From contig CAJXGR010000078.1 of assembly GCA_913053665.1 (NCBI GenBank), positions 1 through 11,188 of the forward strand: a DNA stretch of 11,188 nucleotides, in the 5' to 3' direction. Source of the stretch: an uncultured Spirochaetia bacterium. GTDB taxonomy: Bacteria > Spirochaetota > UBA6919. Positions within the stretch are counted from its first letter, which is position 1. Each line of letters starts with the position of its first letter. Under the pieces are notes generated by a model. The model did not search any database and was not told the DNA's origin. It saw nothing but the letters and a program-made list of their open reading frames with translations. Shown one piece after another: positions 6,346-11,188 of this stretch. The position numbers were made by a program, and so were the translations under genes.

Positions 6346-8337
6346 ATGAGAACGTTGCACTCCTTCATTTTGTTCCTGGCTATCACCACCTTGTCATCGT
6401 CTTTTATTTCCTGTAAACGTGTTACCCCACCCCAAGCGGGGTCTATGCAAACAAACCCCGTTCGTCATGGAAATCCTGGCAAGACGTCTGAATCAATAGA
6501 TAAAAAGACTAAACCTACTTTCCTCGCTCAACCTAAGGTACCAGACAAGATATATATCTTGAAGCGTTTACCCAACGGGAAAGTTCTTAAAGAAGAAACC
6601 AAAAGCCAGAATGTCGTCGTTAAAATCAATCAGATCGTGAGTGACGGTCTCCCAAAGATCCAACTCTTTGTCAGTGTCACCAATCGACAGGGTCAACCCC
6701 TTGAGATCGCTGATCCCAACGTCTTTTTCCTTGAGGAAAATGAACAGCCTGTCCCAAGGACGAACATCATAAGCATTGTCCAGAAAAAGAATACCAACTT
6801 CCAGATGCCATTAAATACAGTCTTGGCCATCGATAAAAGTGGTAGCATGGCTTTCGATGGCTCCGATAAGGTCGTTGATGAGGCCAATCAACCCCTCACC
6901 TTCGCGAAAAAGGCCGCTCTAGACTTCATTCATAACATTAAAACCATTGATAACGTCAGGGTGGTGGCATTCGATCATAATCTCCATGACCTGGGACGGG
7001 GAGTTGATTCAGTCGAAGCCATTAAAAAGCTGAAACCATCAGGGGATACAGCTCTCTATGGGGTCTTGTACAAGTCTGTTAAGATATTACAGAATGAGAG
7101 GGGTCTTAAAACCGTTATTCTCCTCACGGATGGGAAGAATGATCTTAGAAATACCTTTAGCAGAGACCTTAAGAACATCACATTAGATGATGGATTAAAG
7201 CTGGCAAAGGATCTATCCATCCCTGTCTTTACAATCGGCTTTGGAGAAGCGGCTGACACAAAGACTCTTGAAAAAATAGCTCATGAAACCCATAGTCTTT
7301 ATTTTACGACTCAAAATAAAGCGGATTTTGCCCAACTTTATGGTAGGATCAAACATATCATAAACAACCAGTATATCATTACTTATAAGTCCACTCATTA
7401 TACAGCTAAAACCTATGTTAAAGTCATGGTCTTCTCTGACTCAGATATACGCGCCTATATTAATCCCGAAGACTTATTAGCCAAGGCGACCAGATTAGAA
7501 GCACGTCTTAAGGCTCTTGAGAAAAGGGAAAAGGAACTGGCCCTTCTTAAAATAACCCTCCAAAAACAGATAGAACTCTATGAAGCCAAATTGGCTGCTC
7601 TTAATGAGCGAGAAGCGAATTATAAGAAGCGTTTTACCGACCTAGGCCTGTCAGAAGGTGAGTTTACGAAAAACCAGGCCAGAATGAAGGCTCTTAAAGA
7701 GAAGATTGATCGTCTGAACGATGAGTTGACCCGTAGGAAAAAGGAAGTGGATGCCGCTACGGCTCGCTTACGAGAGAAAGAAAAATCACTATTAACCAAA
7801 GATAAAAAGATAAAAGCCGAGACCAAACGTCTGGACCGTCAAGAGGTCTTGTTAAAGAGAAAAGCTATCCGTCTCACCAAGTCTCAGAGGAACATATCGA
7901 GTAAAGAAATCTCTTTGGAGCAGGAAGAAAGAAAGCTGTTCAAAGAGTCTCAACGTCTCACGACCCTTAAAAGCGATCTTAATACGGAACAACTTAAACT
8001 CAAAGCTGATTTGGCAAGGGTTGAGAAGATTAAAAGAGCTATCACACAAAAAGAGAAGTCCTTTAAGAGGCAACAAGCCGAACTGGCCCGCCTTAGAAGG
8101 GAGTATGAAGTCTTAAAGGCCAAGTTTGATACAGAAAAAAGTCAATTTAAAATTGATAAGGCTGAAGTCATCAAATTAAGGGAAAAGATTACTAGAGAGC
8201 AAAAGCAAGTGAGACAATTGAGAAGTCTTTTGGGTGAATTTGTGTCGGACACCAGTGATAAACTAGAGGACATTGAAGAAAAAAAGCTGACCGAACCAAA
8301 GTCTGATCAGAAAAGCAAAAAAGAATCCAGTAAATAG
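6346..8337 (+). CDS. Probable lipoprotein with vWA (MIDAS) domain and long coiled-coil tail
   Basis: The exact role is unknown. The 663-residue protein starts with a hydrophobic signal and FISC (20-23), a plausible though imperfect lipobox, so C23 may be lipidated. About 24-100 is a Pro/Lys-rich linker. A von Willebrand A domain covers about 155-345 and keeps the whole metal site: DKSGS (163-167), T235 in SGDTALYG, and TDG (261-263). vWA domains with an intact MIDAS usually bind protein ligands through Mg2+. From about 378 the chain is a highly charged coiled coil with a likely hinge near 431-438 (TDLGLSEG), then 28 unbroken heptads over 439-634, ending in a charged Lys/Glu/Ser tail. The ATG follows GAAGG with a seven-base gap. 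Thirteen bases after its TAG a propeller-sensor gene begins, so the two are probably one operon. It is extracytoplasmic if the signal works. The domain call is firm; the function is not. Confidence 0.88.
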   Translation: MRTLHSFILFLAITTLSSSFISCKRVTPPQAGSMQTNPVRHGNPGKTSESIDKKTKPTFLAQPKVPDKIYILKRLPNGKVLKEETKSQNVVVKINQIVSDGLPKIQLFVSVTNRQGQPLEIADPNVFFLEENEQPVPRTNIISIVQKKNTNFQMPLNTVLAIDKSGSMAFDGSDKVVDEANQPLTFAKKAALDFIHNIKTIDNVRVVAFDHNLHDLGRGVDSVEAIKKLKPSGDTALYGVLYKSVKILQNERGLKTVILLTDGKNDLRNTFSRDLKNITLDDGLKLAKDLSIPVFTIGFGEAADTKTLEKIAHETHSLYFTTQNKADFAQLYGRIKHIINNQYIITYKSTHYTAKTYVKVMVFSDSDIRAYINPEDLLAKATRLEARLKALEKREKELALLKITLQKQIELYEAKLAALNEREANYKKRFTDLGLSEGEFTKNQARMKALKEKIDRLNDELTRRKKEVDAATARLREKEKSLLTKDKKIKAETKRLDRQEVLLKRKAIRLTKSQRNISSKEISLEQEERKLFKESQRLTTLKSDLNTEQLKLKADLARVEKIKRAITQKEKSFKRQQAELARLRREYEVLKAKFDTEKSQFKIDKAEVIKLREKITREQKQVRQLRSLLGEFVSDTSDKLEDIEEKKLTEPKSDQKSKKESSK

Positions 8338-8350
8338 GGCTAAGTAAATT

Positions 8351-11188
8351 ATGAGATTTCTACTCACATTATTGATCTGCTTTTTCCTATCTAGCAATTC
8401 CTTTCCCTTTTTCCGCTACTTTTTCAAATATTATTCCCCCGCCACCGGCCTTCCATCCTTAAGAGTGAATAGGACCGTTCAGGATAATAAGGGCTACATA
8501 TGGTTTGGGACATCCTCCGGTCTCTGTCGCTACGATGGACAGAATTATCACACTTTCCTCGTGAAGGATGGCTTACCCAGCAATATGATCACCACTTTAC
8601 TCGTTGAAGATAAAATCCTCTGGGTGGGAACGGATCGGGGACTCGTTAGATACAATCAAATCACCCAAAAGATAGAACCAACGATCATCAATGAAAAAAT
8701 ACATGCTATTTACCGTGATCGAAAGGGGAATCTCTGGGTTTCTCAGCAAGGAGAAGTCGGTATACTAAGTTCTAAAGGACTTATAAAAAAGTTCGGACAA
8801 ATGACCATCCCTCAAAAGATGACCTATGCATTCTTTCAGGACTCAAAGAAGAACATGTGGCTTGGGACAGATGATGGGGTCTATAAACTACCTGATAAAA
8901 GCGATAAATCCATCCATTATAACAGGGACAAGCAATTCACTGAACGGAACGTGTATGCCATCAGTGAGCATAAAGGTGATATGCTCCTTGGTACAGAGAG
9001 TGGGCTTCTTCGGTTCAATGAAAAAGAGATCACCAAATATTCCGGTGTCCATACGGACGTTACTACCATCCTGCCCTCAAAGGACGGGACTATTTGGTTT
9101 GGGTCAAAGAACGGCCTCTCAAAAATCACAGGAACCAATGTAGTCAACTATTCTACCGACAAGGGACTGCCTCATAATCATGTCCTCCACCTGATGAGAG
9201 ACCACGAAAATAACTTATGGGTCTCCACCAATGGAGGCGGGGTCGCCAAACTATCCGATGAGAAATTCCGCCAATATGATATACGTTATCGAGGGTCAAA
9301 ACGGATCATTTATACAATCCTTGAGAGTCCTACAGGCGATCTATGGTTTGGAGGCGAAGGGATGGTGGGTCAATTAACCCGGGATAATCGGTGGATAAAA
9401 AACTCCATTGAGACAGTGGTGAGGGGTAAGTATGTCAGGAAGATCTTTTTGGATCCCAAAAACAACCTATGGTTTCTAGCAGACGATATCAGTAAGATGT
9501 CTCCAGAACGTAAAGCCACACCTTACGCCAAGGACTTTTTCCTGGACGGCAAAGACATACTGTCCGCAATTCCTCTAGACAATGAAGTCTGGCTGGGTAC
9601 TTCAGAAGGTGTTTATTTCATTAACGAGACCACAAAACGCCTTGTGATCCCCTTTGCAGAAGACAAATTATCGAAGTACGCCTTTACAGATCTGCTGGTT
9701 GATGAAAGCACTCGGTCGGAAAGGCCTCCTGAGACCAAAGATCAAGATAAACCCACATCTGAAACTCTCTCTACTAAGGGTTCAAAGGTTGGGGATAAGG
9801 TTAATAATCTGGATGAGAACCAAATCAAGGCAAAGACTAATGTTAAAGCAAAGTCTCAAACTAAGGTAAAGACTAATGTTAAAGTTAAGGCTCAAACTAA
9901 GGCAAAGACTCAGGTCAATACAAAACAACCTAAAAAAACGCAGCCATCCGTTCCGGCAATAAAAAAGAAATCTCCCCAAAAGATCAAAATGAAGGTCATA
10001 AAACCCAAAAAAGTCCATTCTAGTAAAACTAAATCGAAAAAGCCATCTTCTAAAGGGATCAAACAAAAACCTTCTAAAAGACCTAAAAAACCCCTTAAAA
10101 CTAAAAAAAAGGGAAAACCGGGTCAAAGCGAGCCAAAGGAAAAAGAAAACGCTCTTTCTTTGAGTCAGATAAGCGATAGCCAAGATGATGAGACTCAATT
10201 ACCTCCTCTGATAGCTGAAATATGGTTAGCGACACGCAATCACGGACTTTATAAAATTAAAAAAGACAGGACCTTTACTCCCTTTATTAACAATAAGATC
10301 TTTAGCAGAAAGGAGATTCGTAAGCTGTTTCAAGACTCCTCTTCCAATTTATGGGTTCTCACTTTAGAGGGATTGTTTAAAATCGACCACAAAAGTCAGA
10401 AGGTTACGGAATATTCAGTAAAATCCAGGAACCTCCCCAATGACCATGTCTGGGACATCGATGAGGATAAGGATCACAATATCTGGCTGGGTACCAATGG
10501 GGGTGGGCTTAGCAAATTGGCTCCTGATGGGAAAATAACCACTTACACGGAGGAAAATGGACTCACCAGCAATTTTGTCTATAAAATACGTTCCAGTAAG
10601 AAGACCGGGGCGATCTGGATCGCCACAAATAAGGCATTGGAGAAGTTTGATGGCAAGCGTTTTGTGTCTTACAACATCAATAATGGATTAAACGGCAATT
10701 TATTGGGGGAATTCACCCCTCTGTTCATTGATAGCAAAGACAACGTGTGGGTTGGGACAACGAATGGCGTCACTCAGATTGTGGCTGAGAAAGATGTAAA
10801 GAATACGATCCCTCCAAAACTCCTGTTGGGTAAAGTCATTCTGAATAAATCTCCTTATACATTCCGTGATGACCATAAATTGGACTATGATGAAAACAAT
10901 CTGACCTTCCAGTTTGTAGGCTTAAGTTTTAAGAACGAAAACGGGATTCGATACGACTATCGGTTAAAAGGCTATGATAAGGATTGGCAGGGACTTACCA
11001 GTCGTCCTTACATTAAGCTGTCCAATCTTCCTCCTGGACAATACATCCTTCAGGCGAGAGCTCAAAACCAGGATGGAGTCTGGAATAAAAAGGTTCTTGA
11101 GATCAAGTTTACCATCTCACCCCCTTTTTGGGGAGAAACCTGGTTTATCGCCCTCTGTATAATAGCAGTTATAGTATTAGTTTATATG
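8351..11188 (+). CDS. Two-component-type beta-propeller sensor (reg_prop repeats, Y_Y_Y domain, TM helix), 3' end missing
   Basis: The frame is open for 946 codons from the ATG to the window edge; I translated it by hand. An N-terminal hydrophobic stretch (about 1-18) looks like a signal sequence. About 15 'WxGT..GL..y'-type repeats follow, beginning with YIWFGTSSGLCRYDG near residue 49 and ending with NVWVGTTNGV near 797; this fits two seven-bladed propellers. A lysine-rich insert (about 457-617) splits the second half. A Y_Y_Y domain spans about 840-925 (IRYDYRLKGYDKDW, LPPGQYILQARAQN) and a membrane helix begins at about 929 (FIALCIIAVIVLVY). In known relatives the periplasmic propeller senses a ligand, and a histidine kinase, GGDEF, SpoIIE or HTH output follows the helix; here it is beyond the edge, so the signalling type is unknown. 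The ribosome site is weak (AGGG around the upstream stop), suggesting translational coupling to the vWA gene. Confidence 0.9.
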   Translation, partial: MRFLLTLLICFFLSSNSFPFFRYFFKYYSPATGLPSLRVNRTVQDNKGYIWFGTSSGLCRYDGQNYHTFLVKDGLPSNMITTLLVEDKILWVGTDRGLVRYNQITQKIEPTIINEKIHAIYRDRKGNLWVSQQGEVGILSSKGLIKKFGQMTIPQKMTYAFFQDSKKNMWLGTDDGVYKLPDKSDKSIHYNRDKQFTERNVYAISEHKGDMLLGTESGLLRFNEKEITKYSGVHTDVTTILPSKDGTIWFGSKNGLSKITGTNVVNYSTDKGLPHNHVLHLMRDHENNLWVSTNGGGVAKLSDEKFRQYDIRYRGSKRIIYTILESPTGDLWFGGEGMVGQLTRDNRWIKNSIETVVRGKYVRKIFLDPKNNLWFLADDISKMSPERKATPYAKDFFLDGKDILSAIPLDNEVWLGTSEGVYFINETTKRLVIPFAEDKLSKYAFTDLLVDESTRSERPPETKDQDKPTSETLSTKGSKVGDKVNNLDENQIKAKTNVKAKSQTKVKTNVKVKAQTKAKTQVNTKQPKKTQPSVPAIKKKSPQKIKMKVIKPKKVHSSKTKSKKPSSKGIKQKPSKRPKKPLKTKKKGKPGQSEPKEKENALSLSQISDSQDDETQLPPLIAEIWLATRNHGLYKIKKDRTFTPFINNKIFSRKEIRKLFQDSSSNLWVLTLEGLFKIDHKSQKVTEYSVKSRNLPNDHVWDIDEDKDHNIWLGTNGGGLSKLAPDGKITTYTEENGLTSNFVYKIRSSKKTGAIWIATNKALEKFDGKRFVSYNINNGLNGNLLGEFTPLFIDSKDNVWVGTTNGVTQIVAEKDVKNTIPPKLLLGKVILNKSPYTFRDDHKLDYDENNLTFQFVGLSFKNENGIRYDYRLKGYDKDWQGLTSRPYIKLSNLPPGQYILQARAQNQDGVWNKKVLEIKFTISPPFWGETWFIALCIIAVIVLVYM
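9833..9916 (+). repeat. 36-bp in-frame tandem repeat, about 2.3 copies
   Basis: Unit 1 (9833-9868) and unit 2 (9869-9904) both begin AAGACTAATGTTAAAG and share TCAAACTAAGG; a partial third copy follows (9905-9916). Each full unit encodes 12 residues of the type KTNVKxKxQTKx. The array lies inside the lysine-rich insert of the propeller protein and is a multiple of three, so copy changes would keep the frame. Confidence 0.8.

Noticed and set aside
6332..6349. Five-codon leader frame (MKVIK) whose TGA overlaps the vWA start codon
   Set aside because: No ribosome site precedes it and its codons contain the ribosome site for the vWA gene, so it is most likely accidental.
9782..10198. 138-residue minus-strand frame rich in Phe, Leu and Arg
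   Set aside because: It is the antisense reading of the lysine-rich insert; AAA/AAG codons read as TTT/CTT. It has no ribosome site and no family likeness.

Overview
The window looks like a piece of chromosome from an AT-rich, probably uncultivated Gram-negative bacterium. Three observations suggest this: a probable lipoprotein, a very large secreted or periplasmic beta-propeller sensor of the kind common in Bacteroidetes, Acidobacteria, Spirochaetes and related phyla, and short dispersed palindromes in the spacers. Nothing here fixes the phylum. Six protein genes are visible and two of them run off the ends. No rRNA, tRNA or CRISPR repeat-spacer array was seen. The longest gene-free stretch is the 268-bp divergent spacer at 6078-6345.

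Left part (1-3332, minus strand): the head of a type I-E CRISPR-Cas operon. A full-length cas3 (HD nuclease plus helicase) overlaps by 11 bp the start of cas8e (cse1/casA), which is cut by the left edge. The remaining Cascade and adaptation genes, and any array, should lie beyond position 1. The spacer upstream of cas3 holds an apparently undescribed 126-bp MITE-like element with imperfect terminal inverted repeats and an internal hairpin.

Middle (3520-6077, minus strand): a gamma-carbonic-anhydrase-like hexapeptide-repeat protein sits downstream of a fused tetrapyrrole gene, uroporphyrinogen-III C-methyltransferase plus uroporphyrinogen-III synthase (CobA-HemD). The fusion has an extra N-terminal region of about 125 residues, part of which resembles a shrunken, inactive hydroxymethylbilane synthase (HemC) domain 1. 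The two genes are separated by a perfect 43-bp palindrome. For both genes the upstream TTG that would lengthen the frame is less convincing than the downstream ATG.

Right part (6346-11188, plus strand): a likely two-gene operon read away from cobA-hemD. The first gene encodes a probable lipoprotein with an intact vWA (MIDAS) domain and a coiled-coil tail with 28 unbroken heptads. Thirteen bases later begins a hybrid-sensor-like protein with a signal sequence, about 15 propeller repeats, a Y_Y_Y domain and a transmembrane helix. Its output domain is cut off by the right edge. Its propeller is split by a lysine-rich, low-complexity insert of about 160 residues that contains a 36-bp tandem repeat. 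This pair is the best candidate in the window for an undescribed system: an extracytoplasmic MIDAS/coiled-coil rod paired with a propeller sensor.

Each of the three spacers over 100 bp carries a different palindromic repeat, so mobile or REP-like palindromes have probably shaped the intergenic DNA here.
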